From NCBI GenBank assembly GCA_030544215.1, contig JARZZO010000005.1:77123524-77187523 (forward strand): a stretch of 64,000 bases of DNA, given 5' to 3'. Positions 13,326 to 25,810 of the stretch are shown piece by piece; the stretch's first letter is position 1; each line of letters begins with the position of its first letter. The position numbers were made by a program, and so were the translations under genes. This DNA comes from Zantedeschia hybrid cultivar. Lineage: Eukaryota > Streptophyta > Magnoliopsida > Alismatales > Araceae. Below the pieces are notes generated by a model. It worked only from the letters and a program-made list of their open reading frames with translations. It searched no databases and had not been told where the DNA came from.

Positions 13326-14265
13326 AGAGATGCGAAATGCATGTAACTATCAAAATTTTGGCACCCATTGCAAGGTGACGTGAAGTGTTTGCTTAACAGC
13401 CAAGCTCAATGGCACATACACCTTCCTCACATGTAGGGATGTAAATTGGACATATTGGATTTAGTTATTTGTTAATTTGGGTCTAATCCAAATTTAAAAT
13501 AGTCTAGTCTAATTTTAACTCAGCCCAAATTTAACATAAGTTTAATCCAAATTCAATAATGAGTTGGTTGGATTGAGTTGAGTTGGACTGACCCTATTTA
13601 TAAATGGTATGTTAGAAGTATTTTACTTTTTGTATTAATTATTGTAAAAGTTAATAAATTAAATTGGACCAACCCGTTTTCAACCCAACATAATCCAAAT
13701 TTAACTAATGTCAACTCAAATTTAGTTCAATTCAATTTATATAATTTGGACCAATCCAATTTTCTTTAATATAGATTGAGTTGAGTTGGACCACGGATTG
13801 GTCCGTCCACTTAACACCCTTACTCACATGGAGGAGGCACCCAACTTCCCCCACCTTTTTGTAGTGCCTAGAAGGAGAGAGGACCATCCCTTTCAATAGT
13901 AGAAAGCTAGCCTTGACTAGGACAGGTAGATATTAGTTTACTTGTATTTTGCTTATTGGGGCCGCACTCGTTAGTTTTGGATCCTTCACTTTATAGTTGT
14001 AATTGGAGCATTGTACTATAGTGCCATTTGAGCAAAATATTAAAGTTTGCTTAAACTTAAAGGTTTACTATAACTATTATAGGCAAGTATGTGTTAAGAT
14101 AACAGCTAGACATTTGAAAATCTTCAGGGACCAACTCCTAAAGAATCTCCAAAACTTTGAATGGAAAGACACTCAAGATAGCAGGAAGCCAGATAACTCA
14201 TTTCTTTATGACTCCAAACGTTCACGCAGAAACATAGGCGCATAGAGTAACTTTCAATTTTTTCA
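13326..14265. repeat. Direct duplication, copy 1 (interrupted by a MITE)
   Basis: Sequence from AGAGATGCGAAATGCATG to about 14265 recurs at 16036-16601 at clearly recognisable but diverged identity. Copy 1 is longer because a 389-bp element (13434-13822) plus an 8-bp target duplication sits inside it. Each copy has an 80-codon open frame beginning MEHCTIVPFEQ, but the copies differ at roughly a quarter of the residues and no family is recognised, so coding is not claimed. The pair could be old LTRs, but no flanking target duplication was found. Confidence 0.75.
13434..13822. mobile_element. hAT-like MITE with perfect 8-bp target duplication
   Basis: Ends TAGGGATGTAAATTGGAC and (reverse complement) TAAGGGTGTTAAGTGGAC pair at 14 of 18 positions, and the first bases resemble the Ac-type terminus. 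It is flanked on both sides by ctcacatg (13426-13433 and 13823-13830). The paralogous copy at 16036-16601 lacks the insert and reads continuously through the site as cttacatgg (about 16137-16146), which acts as an empty site. No ORF. Confidence 0.88.
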
Positions 14266-14973
14266 ACAAATGAACCCGTCAAAAATTCCTACTAAAGGAA
14301 GGAAGGATCAGGATTGGACGTGCATCGGTTTGGTTTTGGACGGATCGGATCGTCCAATCTGATCTGGTGCTTCACTTTCTTAAAAATTAAAAAAATTAAA
14401 AATATATATGAAAAAAATCATGAAAAAAATAAGAAACTTATAAGTTTCTCAAAGCCAAGTAACTAACAATATATATGGCACATAACATGATAACAATTTA
14501 CACGACATATATATAGTAATATTATATAAGCGATAAGACTCAATCATCTTTATCAGAACAAAGAAAAGATTCATCATCATCTCCACTAAAATTTAACTCA
14601 ATCTGATTGGATGTGAGACATGTGGTTGTTTCTAAATACATCTAACTATCGAAACAAATGATGGTGTGTGCACAGCAATCGATGGAATATGAAAATGTAA
14701 AAAGAATACTCACACAACATCCACAATCATAAGTCGTCTACTGACATAGATGAAGATGGATGAGTCGGTGATATAGGTGGCATGGCTGTCGATTGTCTAT
14801 GTACCATACTAGTTGATTTTTCGTCCTGATGTAGACACTTCTAAAATTGTACACATACATCATGGGGGACTGAAGGATATAGGATGTTATTTTTATGTAT
14901 CCCCAAAAAAGACAATAAAATTATCCGATCCGATCTCCTTCAAAATATATATATATATATATATTAACAGTTC

Positions 14974-15246
14974 TCAATAGTAAATAAAATAAATAAGTTT
15001 ATCATGTTATGTTTAAGAGAAGAATTAATAAATATACACCACTCATTTTTTCTATTGAAAATTATTTAGTTTTTGGTACAAACGACAATAAGGGTACTAA
15101 ATATTTTGTCGATGATAAAAATCAGTATCCTTATTGTCGTTTATATCTAAAACCAAATCATCCTCAATAAAAAAAAAAAGAATGGTGCATATTTTTTTTT
15201 CTTTTTTAAATCACAACTCGATAAACTTATAGATTTTATTTATTAT
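14974..15246. repeat. Long imperfect palindrome (foldback/MITE-like)
   Basis: Two arms of about 125 bp (14974-15098 and 15124-15246) are imperfect reverse complements around a 25-bp centre. Matching landmarks are AACGACAATAAGG with CCTTATTGTCGTT, ACACCACTCATT with AATGGTGCAT, and ATAAGTTTATC with GATAAACTTAT. The element lies next to an (AT)n tract at 14946-14963. No transposase. Confidence 0.75.
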
Positions 15247-15264
15247 AACACTAATAAATCTAAA

Positions 15265-15725
15265 GAGAAAAAAAAGAATGGGAGAGAAAATTTTAGAGAG
15301 ATTGTTAGAGAGAGAGTGTGCGTGATAGAAAGATAACTTACTAAAAAAAAGTTTCTTGAGTCGTCCACCTGATCGTTGTAGAATACTAGAATGTTATTTA
15401 GAAAGAGAGAGAGAAATATTAGATAGAAAAAATTTAAAAAGAAAAAGCAATATAAGTAGATAAAAATATTAGAGAGAGAAAGAAATATTTAAACTAAATA
15501 GATATAAAAAAGATTAAGGAGAGAGATGGAGAAAAATACACTAATATACAATTATACATTAGATAGAAAAAATAAATAAGAAAGTGAGGGAGAGAAATAT
15601 TAAGTAGATAAAAAGTAAAAATATTAGAGAGAGGGAAAGAGATATACTAGTAGTAATATATAAATATTATACATTAGATATAAAAAAACTTAGAGAGAGA
15701 TAGGGAAGAGAAAGGGGATGAGAAT
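15265..15725. repeat. GA-rich low-complexity tract
   Basis: Repeated AGAGAGA and AAAAAT stretches without a clear unit. No gene or element boundaries are visible. Confidence 0.7.
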
Positions 15726-16035
15726 GAGAATGGGTTGTGGTGGGGAATGGGGATGGGAGATGGACTTGGGGGGTATCTATAAGTCCTCTAAGCCCATGGC
15801 TAGCCGTTGAGAACATTCCCAACTGCTAGCCTAATGGCAACAACTAGTTTGAAATTAACCATTGGTGGCGGATCTGTCGATCTGAACCGATCCAACTAAC
15901 TCGATCGGCGGATTGGCCGATCCGGCCCGATCCACCCCGATCCGTCCGATCTTGGCTACGGGTCGAAGGGTCAGGGTACGGGATTGGGTCGATTCGGCCC
16001 AGATCTGATCAAATCTCGTTAACTATCATTAGCTA

Positions 16036-16601
16036 GAGAGATGTGAAATGCATGAACCTGTCAAAACTTTGGCACCCATTGCAAGGTGATATGAAGTGTT
16101 TGCTTAACAGCCAAGCTCAATGACACATAAACCTTTCTTACATGGAGAAGGATGCAGGCAGTTCCAAACTAACCCAACTTCCTCTACTTTTTTGCAGTGT
16201 GTAGAAGGAGAGAGGACCATCCCTTTCAATAGTAGAAAGCTAACCTTGTGACTAGGACAGGTACAGATTAGTTTAAATGGATTTTGCTTTTTATTGAGGC
16301 CGCACTCATTAGGTTTCAATCCTACACTTTATACTAATTGGAGCATTGTACAATAGTGCCGTTTGAGCAAAAGATTAAAGTTTGCTTAAACTTAAAGGTT
16401 TACTATAACTCTTATAGGCCAGTGTGTGTTAAGATATTGGTTGGACATTTGAAATTTTTCAGCGAGCAACACCTAAAGAATCTCCATAACTTTGAACGGA
16501 AAGACACTCAAGATGGCAGGAAACCAGATAACTCATTTATTTTTAGCTCCAAACGTTCACGCAGAAAGAGACACACATAAAGTAATTCTCAATTTCTTTA
16601 A
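16036..16601. repeat. Direct duplication, copy 2 (uninterrupted)
   Basis: Counterpart of 13326-14265, same orientation, without the MITE. It shares long blocks such as GGCACCCATTGCAAGGTGA and GGAGAGAGGACCATCCCTTT. It serves as the empty-site reference for the insertion in copy 1. Confidence 0.75.
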
Positions 16602-16724
16602 TAACAATCCTGAAAGAAATTGACACTGTTGAAGGTAATTTAATCCTGAGCAAATCTGCAGATAAACTACATGGCATCATTCTTCTTCACATATATAAAT
16701 ATCAAATATTACACTAGTACCAAC

Positions 16725-17090
16725 TGGGCGTAGTTCAATTGATATTCTATGACCTCTCTACTTGGAGGTCACATATTCAATTCTCACCTAATTAGGTTGG
16801 AGTCTAAAAACTCCCCAACTATGCAGTCTATAGTTCTGTTGGGACCTTTATTCTCTAGTCCGTGAGATTATTTCTCTAGATATTCAGACGGACCTGAAAT
16901 TCTCGCCTAATTAAGCGGACTTCTCAATCAGCGCGGAACTATCTCCAACTTTGGAAAATATCTCGAAATTGATCCATAGTCGCTTCTAAATACTTATATA
17001 TACTTGGGCACTGTGCCACTGATCAAAAAAAAAAAAAAAAAACATATTCAATTCTCACTAGGTACATATATTCCCACGTATAAGGGTGTG
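16725..17090 (+). mobile_element. SINE-like sequence split by a polyA-tailed retroposon
   Basis: A tRNA-like head, GGGCGTAGTTCAATTGAT (A-box-like) followed by GGTCACATATTCAATTCTC (weak B-box-like), is interrupted at 16788-17041 by a 254-bp segment ending in about 20 A residues. The 17-bp word acatattcaattctcac occurs exactly at 16771-16787 and 17042-17058, a target duplication of the size made by LINE machinery. The head's Pol III boxes are degenerate, so the SINE label is tentative, while the insertion itself is well supported. Confidence 0.65.
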
Positions 17091-17569
17091 ACCCGTAAGA
17101 TTTTGTTCCTTCGGTGGTGAAATTGATCAGAAATGGTCACCCAATTATGCAGAATAAATACATTCAACTAAAAATATTCCAAATAGGATGACTTTTGTGA
17201 GATCCGAATCTCTCCCACTAGTAAGACATTATAAATACTTAACTACAAAGTTACCTTGACTGAAAAAAATAAACTGCAAAATTGAATCAGAATCTGGATA
17301 GGTAATCTAATCTCGAGGAAATCTGCAAATAAGGTAAGTTTGATCATTCTTGCTCGCACGTGTGAATACCAACTTGACACCTTTGTTTATATGGATATAG
17401 GTTTCCAACTTTCAAGCATGCCGGCCGGAGAAACCAATTTGCAAGTCATTTCTTTGTTAGTAGACATTTAATGTGCTCATTAGAGCATGAAGTCATTTAA
17501 AGAGCCACAAGAGATGAGTCTTGTGTATAATGAAGAATTTGGACTGCATGCAATGGCATATTGGTTCTC

Positions 17570-17800
17570 ACCCTTGCCACTCTTACGGGAGGTCTCAAGG
17601 TCAAATCTCAAGAGCCTAAAAACTCCTCATGCCGTCGGTCTAAATGTGCGCGAGATTATTTGCCTCTAATTTGTGAGATTACTTCCTCAGAGATAGGTTC
17701 GAATATGGAACAATCACCTAATTAGGTGGAACTATCAACCTCGTGCAGAACACTCGCCTATTTAGGCAAAAAAATAGTGCTTACCCAAATTCGAACATGG
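17570..17800 (+). repeat. Diverged relative of the 16788-17041 retroposon
   Basis: It shares in order GGAGGTC, AGCCTAAAAACTCC, GTGAGATTA.TTCCTC and CACCTAATTAGG with the repeat upstream. No clean ends were identified. Confidence 0.45.
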
Positions 17801-20800
17801 GTCATCTGTATATAAATGTAAACCATAATTTAAACTTTCCTCTCTGAAGGGACCTTAACTCTTCCCTCCCTCCTTCATCCCTAGTGAAACCGGAAGGATT
17901 TTCACCAGTTGGGTTCTAAAATTCTTACAGATCGTCCCCGTGTTGAGATCTTTATGAATCTAAAAGTTTCATCTATGTAGATAGATTAAAAGAAATTTTA
18001 TTAAACATTCTGAGTAAGTCTAATTTTATTTTTCACCTCTTGTTAATATTTTGCTAATTATTTGGCCCTTGCTTCTCGTGTGACATTTTTTTTTTCAGCT
18101 CTTCTCGCTAAGTGATCTCAACATGTACATCAACTATTAATGTAGTAATGTAATAACGTTAATGTCTTAGTTTGTTACACTTTAATGCATCAGTAATATA
18201 TTAATAGTCAAATATTACTGCGTTGATACCTTAAGGTATGAACATGTTATGGTTATAAGATGAACAAAAATATGAGGACTAGTGTTAAAAATTATATAAA
18301 AATGAACCACCATTGGCAGAAGGAAGTGAAAAATAATATCAGATGAAAAGAATAGAAGACCAACAAAGAGCTGACAGAGGACAGAAATTAGTGTTAGACT
18401 TTTGACACAAAGGTCCAATCAACATTTCCTAGAATAAATCACAAACATAGATGAAAACTTGACAAAAAAATTGTGGAGGATGTTCAAAGTTAAATTTTCT
18501 TTAATGAAGAAGATATATAAATATTTGACTGTTGAACAACCCAAATAAAAACAAATGCATAGTCAACAATTTAATATGGTCCAATGGATCTCTTGGCAGT
18601 GGTTGCTTGGGAAGCTTCCTTGGCCACTTCCTTATTCTTGACGAAGACACAAACTACTGTCTCAAATGCAGTAAGTACAACAACTTAGTAAAAAAAAGTA
18701 TTAGTTTTTAATCCACGGACTTGAGAATCTTGTTGAAGCGTAGGACTCGAGAAAACCAAATCCGAAGAATTCAAGAGACCGCTCCCATCAACCATCATTA
18801 CGTCAAAAACTTCCTGCTAAACACAACTTGGCACTCTATAGAGAGGAGCTGCCAAATTCAGGCAAATGCTAGGAGATTCGCAGGCATAGACTTGACCATA
18901 AGAACAGAAATGAAAAAAGGGCGAAAATTCAATAAAAGCCAAGGTCATAATAAAATAAAAATAAATGTAGACGGATAAATGGAAAAAAAGAAGAAGCAAG
19001 AGTGCAAAAGATTTGATAAAAATAATGCTAGGTTGGAGAAAAAAAGGTCATGATATTAACTAACAAATGAACAAAAAATTGAGAAATGGGTAAGAATGCA
19101 TGCACATAATACCAAGCAAAGAAGCACCATAAAGTGTTTGGATTAATAAGCCTGTCCTCTTTCGCAGTGTAATTAAGATTAATTTCCACTAATATTGAGA
19201 TTATTTTTACAAAAATAGTATAGAAACACTTCTGGACACCAAAATTAACATAAGGTACAAGAGGACAAAAATACCCCTATTCTAATGCAACAGGCCAGCC
19301 ATTTAAATTTTAAAATGTGATATCCCTTTCATTTTCTTGTATCTTATGTCAAATGTGATATCCAGACACAGTGTTATTGTACAAATTCTCTTGTTTTTAA
19401 CTCAGTTCTTAACATCTGCAGCTGGATTTTCTATGATCACACATTGTATATGAATGGGTGTCATTCGGTTAGCTATTGTCTTTTATTTACAATCAACATT
19501 ATCAAATCATCTCAAATATTGGTTCTTGGGTTTGATCACAGTTGGTGATATGATGGAGCTTATCATAGTATCCTTATCTTTATTGTATAACTTAATACTT
19601 TTACGGTATACCTCAAGATCCTTCTTTCTATATTATTAACTTGTTAGCTATGCTCATGCAACTATATCACTCATCAGATAACAATGTCATGCCGGTCTAA
19701 ACTACATCCAACCTATCTTGGTCATTTTATTGAGATAGACCTCACATTCCCTATCCAACGGAATAATAAAACTTAGTTATTAATAAAACTTAGCACATCC
19801 TACAGAAGTACAAAAGTAACCCAAATGCCAGGAGCATTGTATTGCCAAATCTTACTCAAATGACACTAATAAGGATTACATTTCAATTCGTTCTGTAGCT
19901 GAAATCGCTATTAAAATAATCATATATCCCCAGTTTGCATCTTTTTCACCTCGTCTAGACTTTGTTCGTGTGCAAAAAATTTTGTTGATGTGCGTCTAGC
20001 AGGGTGCATAAACACATAACAAAGCACTCTTATTCAATAATACGCATAAACACATAACTAAGCATTCTTACTCATTCAGTTCAGTAAAATTTAGGATATA
20101 TAATAGTATCATACGTCTTGAAAATTCCACCAAGTCCTAAAATGACCAATGGTTCAGGGACACCTAAAATGCCACATCATTGGTTTAAGCAACAAATAGA
20201 TCCTGCTTGCAAGGTAGAGGAAAACATTCCACAGATTCCATGAGCTGATGCAAATCATCTGATCGACAGCAAATGCACGAAGTAGGGATGTTAAAAAATG
20301 GTTCATTCCGATCTTCGCAGGAAGAGAGCTCTGGCATCTGAACATGCTAATAAGGGGTAGGAAATACCATGCCCTCCTTAACATATGAGAGAAGCCATCA
20401 GCAGAGTGCTCTGATCCATTGGCTAAAGTAGGGCAGCCCAGTGTTCCGATGCTTCAATCATTGGGGAATGACAATTATACAGTCTTATCCTTAACTTGTT
20501 TTATAGAGGCTGTTTCCAGATTTGAACATGTATCCTTCGATAAAGAATGGAGCAACTTTACTGTTGCACCAAGGATCTCCCCCTCCCCACTAATTGGAGA
20601 GAGAGAAAAAGTTCAAATGCAGAAGCGATGATGCATACAAAGTTAACTTTACCTAAACTAGACACAAAAAACTGCAACACTTGCTGATTACAATGGCCAA
20701 AGACAAAAGATGGATGCCGAGGGATGCTCAACGAACATGATTAACTGAGGGGAAATAAAGATCATATCCAGAAAAGGACATTGTTAACTATTGATCCCGC

Positions 20801-21160
20801 CGTACTGGCAAGCATATCAAGAGAACCAGCAAGCCAGCCATGAGATATGGAAGGAATACAAAAAGAAACATTCGCTAGATAATTTACTTGGGTATAATCT
20901 TCTCTTTATACATCAACTCCAAAAGTCCAAGCTACAGAATGGACTCTTGAATGTGAAAGAGAGAATCTGACATACAAAAAAGACACATTCTTTTGATAAA
21001 TTACTTGGATACAATCTTCTCTCTTATGCCGCAGGGCAAAAGATTCAGGCTGCAAAATGGACTACATCTAAATCCACAGGTGATACTTTAGCGTCCTTTA
21101 ATATGGAAAGAAACTAAGGAAAAAGCTATACCAACCTTGTTGAAAGAACAATGATGAAGT
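17801..21160. other. Intergenic, no gene seen
   Basis: AT-rich sequence with short random ORFs only. The segment at about 20150-20640, downstream of GUN1, could include 3' UTR or a non-coding transcript on the minus strand, but nothing recognisable was found. Confidence 0.5.
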
Positions 21161-24100
21161 TCAAGGATAGAGGGTCAGTGCTTGCAAGTCATATAGCAGA
21201 CCATATGCACTTTCTGGTTGACCTCTACCATCATGAAGAGTGAGATCATCCAGTGTGCCAGATTCTCTCAACCAGGCGGACAGCTTGGTGCCCTGGGATA
21301 CGAATCTTCCCATGTTGAACCTTTCTGCATGGAAGGGAGAACCTATTGAAGCAAGAAGTAACTCCACAGCACGTCGGACAGTGCTAGCACCAGCTACCTT
21401 GCTGTGCTTTCCCCAACCAGTCAAAATGCTGTTGAAAAGCAGGGTAGGTTTGAAAAGTTAGTTTTTTCCACTTTTTTCTCCACTTACTTCTATCTTGTTG
21501 CCTCAAATCATTCCAGAACTTGGGTTCATTGCCAACATACCTCAGCAAATCTGGTAGTTCTCGACCTTCAAAAACAATAGAACGTATGTTCAATAACCAA
21601 GCATGAACCATAGCTTGTGCTGCTCCTGAAGACATCAAATGCAAATCTAAACAAGAATCACTCCACATGTTCTCCCAGACATTCCGCCGTTTACCTTCAA
21701 ACAGAACAAGCTGTGTCCCTCGTCTCTGTGAATAAAACAGGTGTAAACTCAGATGACTATAGAAGCAACACTTACCATGCAGCAGGCAATCAAATAAAGT
21801 GTCAGATCATTTGCAAAGAAACTCATTGAAAATAATATTCCAGCTGAAGGCAATCTAAGAAGAAGAGGTAATATAACGGAGTGGAGAACTGTGAACCTTG
21901 TCAGAGTAATGTCAATGTCAGGGCCTCTTGCAGTGCATTTCAACATTTTTTTTGGAGGAATTGCAACCCATTTATTGAAGGATGGGATGATATGAATTCG
22001 CAGGTTTTGATGTATTGGACTGGTCCATTCTTGTCATCTATTTCTGATTTTTGGATTGTACTCTCCTAGAGTTTACCAAAGTTTGATTTCATAAACCCTG
22101 ACCTTTCTTTTTTATGGGTGACTATATTTCCCTTTTTCTTTATTTGTCTTTTTCTTTTTACATTAGGCCTAGAGTCAAAATCTAAATAGTGTACAACCCA
22201 CTTTTCTCAGAAAAAAGAACTCCAACCAAAAGGCCCATCAGGCATTTACTCCAACAGAAATTATCAACCAGTGCCATACTTGCACTATGCACTGGTTTTC
22301 ACTAAGACATGTAGGATGCCTTTCTTCATGATTATCCTCTGAAAGTTCTGTTAAAAGTTTGCTTTGCCTTAATTTAGTCTCATGTCATCACATTTCAGTT
22401 TGCACAGTCATTCAAACGAAGGTTCTTGCATCATCTGATTTTGTGAGAAAATAACTTGTCTTCTTTTTTCTTCGCAATTCAGGTTCCCTACCTTAGTTCA
22501 TTTGCAAAAGAAATATTTTATTAAAACCATAGTAGCGCCCAATTGCCGGCATGGCCCCATGGAGGAGTCCATAAGAAAGCATTCAACTAATGGAACTGAT
22601 CAAATAATTCCGTGTTAGGGATAAAGACTATGATGCCTGCATCTGCAGAGAAAACCATGACAACAGCATTCACAACTAGTTTACCTGACCAAAGTGCCAT
22701 AGCATATCTGTTAAAGCGTTATAAAAGCCAGCTGCAGTTGATGAGTCCATCCTCTTCAGTTCATCAAAAAGTGAACGAGCTTGAACCCACACCCCCTTGG
22801 AGCCCATGAGAAGCCCATGCGCAACACCATAGACATGGTTGTCAAATGACCGTAGCTGATCCAACAAGGCAGAGGCATCTTCAAAAGAATTGCAGCGACT
22901 ACAATATCAAAAACAGGAGGAGGATTAATGTCTTATTATCAAGATCAAAAGTCTACTAAGGCAAAATGAAGGGAAAGAGATGGACTAGCACCTGCATGCA
23001 TTCAATATGGCAGAGAAGGTTACCACATTTGGTTTTATACCCAGAAAGTGCATTCTACGAAACAAGCCCAGAATGCAGACTAATTCCTGAGAACTCCTCT
23101 TTGCCACTTCCATGATGGACCCTTCCCCACTTGTTAGTTGCCCAAAAACTCTCATAATCTGGTTACCAGCCTCCTCAACTCCCTTCTCACCCCTAATGTC
23201 AGCTTCATCCACAAGTGTAGACTTACCAAAGGCATCGATTATAGAATTGAAAGTGACAACATTAGGCCTAATTCCTACCCTAATCATCTCATTAAGCAGC
23301 CACACAGCAGATTCCACCAAACCATTCTTACATAAAGTATCAATCAATGAACTATATAAAACCACATCCGACTTCAGACCTGTCTCCCTGAACTTCATAT
23401 ACACTTCCATGGCATTTTGATACATGCCAGCCTTTGAGTAAACATCTATTAAAGTAGAGTATGTTAGCACATTCGGCTGAATATTCTCAGCCCCCATTTT
23501 AGGCATCAAATAGCTAACAACATCAAACCTTCCCTGCTTTCCATACCCACATATCAAAGCATTATAGGTTACCACATCCCGGTCGATTCCCAGTCTATCC
23601 ATCTCTTCGGAAGTTTTCACGACATCATCGTACCTCCCCATCTTGACATAGATTGATAACAAGGTGTTGAAGCAAACTCTGTCCATAGGAATGCCCAATG
23701 ACTTCAACTCCTCATACAGGCTCAGTGCCTCATCAAACCTCTCCAACTTGGAGTAACCGTCCATCAGCGTGCTGTAGGTGACCACATTGGGCTGCACATT
23801 GTTCTCGGGCATTTCCGACAATATCCAAACGGCCAAGTCCATGTTGCCACACTTGCAGACTGCATCAATAAAAGTGTTATACGTGAACACATCCCGACCG
23901 ACTCCCTGGTGGATCATTTCATCAAACATCACTCTTGCATCCTCCCAATGCCCAGCACGGCTACACCCGGCGAGCAACGAATTGAATGTGACCTTGTCAG
24001 GTCGGACTCCATTCCTCAGCATCTCGCGGAAGATTTCCGTTGTCCGGTGGAGGTCCTCACCGCCCTTCCCGCACGCATCGATCACAGTGTTGTAGGTCAC

Positions 24101-24991
24101 ACTGTTAGGCTTCAAGCCAATGGCTTTCATGGACTCAAACAGCTTGAGCGCCTCAGAGGAAAGCCCACTCCTCGCATATGCTGAGATGAGCGCAGAATAT
24201 GCATACACAGTGTTCCCATACCCATCAACAATCCCAGCATCAAATGCCTTCTTTGCAAGGTCAGCTCTCCCCATCTTACCCAGAACACTGATCAGTGCAG
24301 TGAGGAGCTTCCCCCTCTCAGTTGGATCACGCATGAGTGGCATGGCAAAATGGAAGCATTCAAGCACCTTGGGGCAGTCACACTCACCGCGCTCACCGAG
24401 CTGCCGGATGAGGTAAATGTAGTCGTCTGGTCCGGAAAGCACGAGCTTATAGCCAATCATAAGGGCCGACACGGACTCGCCAGCCCGACCGAGCTGGTCA
24501 AGGCAGTCGAGGGCGGCTGCTGACGGAGGGCGGTGGTTGCCGCCGGCATTGGCGGGCCGGGGGCGGTTGAGGTGCCTCTTGGAGACGACCCGGGTGGACC
24601 TGGAGCCCCGGAACTCGGGGCCGAGCTCCGGCCTTGGCGCGTGGAGGGGCGAACTGCCCGCGGGCACACTCGGAGAGAACGAAGAAGGCGAATTGCCAGA
24701 ATTGGGGATGGCAGCTGAACATAAGGAGTTGATGGCAGCTGTGAGAGTTCCAGAACCGCTACCAGCAACACGGGTGGCGCTAATGGCGGAAGAAGAGGAG
24801 GAGGAGGAGAGAATGGAAGAGCAGGAGGACAGGGAGGTGGAAGGCGCGGCAGAGGAGAACCTCTGGGAGACCCGCTGCCGGCCCTGGCCGGAGCTCCTGG
24901 GATGCTTCTGGAGCTGGTTGGGGAAGTTCTGGTGGGTGGTCTGGTGGGTTCTAGAAGCGTTCATGTAGTGGGTGGGGGTGGAGGAAGCCAT
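21161..24991 (-). CDS. GUN1: GUN1, plastid PPR-SMR protein of retrograde signalling
   Basis: Ortholog of Arabidopsis GENOMES UNCOUPLED 1, a plastid nucleoid-associated pentatricopeptide-repeat protein that relays plastid stress to nuclear genes. Exons in reading order are 24991-22992, 22898-22685, 21725-21541 and 21428-21161, all GT-AG with compatible phases, giving 888 aa (Arabidopsis 918). The N terminus is Ser-rich and low-complexity, as in plastid transit peptides, followed by the conserved FRGSRSTRVVSKRHL block. A run of about ten PPR motifs covers roughly residues 260-665 (e.g. VYAYSALISAYARSGL). The C terminus has an SMR domain from about residue 765 with DLHLMSSGAA and the TGWGKHS loop (about 803-809). 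MASSTP at 24991 was chosen over the in-frame Met 20 codons upstream because it matches the known start. No disabling change was seen. Confidence 0.95.
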
Positions 24992-25805
24992 GGGAGGTGT
25001 CCAGCCAAGCTCTATTTGTGGAAAGGAGGCAACTTTATGGGGAAACCACACAGCAGATGGAGATTAGAGAAAGGTTCAGATAGAAATGGAGAAATGGGTC
25101 TTGGAACAGACCCTAAAGGAGATCATGGGAAGGAAAAAGGAGCGGTTTTGCAGAGGAAGGAGGGGACAAGGCCATGGAAGGTGGATCAGCTCTTCTGTGT
25201 AAACACTGGGGAGAAGACAAAGGGGAGAGAAGGGATTGGTGGGGAAGAAAGAGGTGGTGTTGTGGGGGGCTTTGGGGGAGGGGGAAGGCCCCGCCAGGGG
25301 GGAAGAAAGGAGGGGTTTTGGTGGGTGGCGGTGGGCAGCGCCCGCACCCGAGGAGGGAGGGAGGGAGGGGAGGAGGGAGATGAGGATAGGATTTGGGAGG
25401 AGAGGAAGATGGGGGATGGGCTTGGATTGGGAAAAAACCCGGGTTTTGTGGAAATTGCAGATAGGTCCCCATATCTCCTATGTGGCTGGGGATGAGGGTT
25501 GGGAATCTCCGGGTTTGGATATTGTGATGTCCGAATCCGAAGTTTCTGATGCTGGACTGGAGCTTGGGAGGTGACTTTTTGCCTTTTGGCATCCGAAATC
25601 CATGTAAAGCTCCCACCTTTTGGTTTCCCCCATTTTGGCATAGCAGGGGTTTTGGATTCTTCCCACATGTAGATAGGTCATATAACTCTCTTCTTTTTTT
25701 TGGATGTTTTATATGAATAATTCTGACGAAAGTTTAATACTATATTTCATAAATAACTTTCTTAGAATTTTCTTAGTATCATAGATGTCCCTCTCACTCT
25801 GCTTA
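24992..25805 (-). promoter_or_regulatory. GUN1 5' flank and probable leader
   Basis: A pyrimidine-rich leader on the minus strand (CCTCCC repeats, about 25220-25400) precedes the GUN1 start. No convincing TATA box was found. The outer retrotransposon begins 814 nt upstream of the GUN1 ATG and so cuts off or replaces the distal promoter. Several long overlapping ORFs in this stretch are by-products of its GC-rich composition. Confidence 0.5.
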
Positions 25806-25810
25806 GCAGG
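25806..25810. repeat. Target-site duplication of the Gypsy element, left
   Basis: gcagg immediately left of the LTR, repeated at 47444-47448 immediately right of the other LTR. Confidence 0.95.

Noticed and set aside
14003..14245. 80-codon ORF MEHCTIVPFEQ..., repeated at 16338-16580
   Set aside because: Both copies are open, but about a quarter of the residues differ and most base changes are non-synonymous, so there is no sign of protein selection. No family recognised.
16725..16800. tRNA gene
   Set aside because: A-box-like and B-box-like words are present but degenerate, and no cloverleaf or anticodon arm can be built. Kept as a SINE-like head.
19130..19375. Possible MITE with ends GTGTTTGGAT / ATCCAGACAC
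   Set aside because: Only about 9-10 bp of the ends pair, and no target duplication is seen.
24992..25051. In-frame upstream Met of GUN1 (25051)
   Set aside because: The known GUN1 start (MAS...) aligns with 24991, and the extra 20 residues have no support.
24457..25681. Long overlapping ORFs on both strands around the GUN1 5' end
   Set aside because: GC-rich exon 1 and a pyrimidine-rich leader keep several frames open, and none has a recognisable domain.
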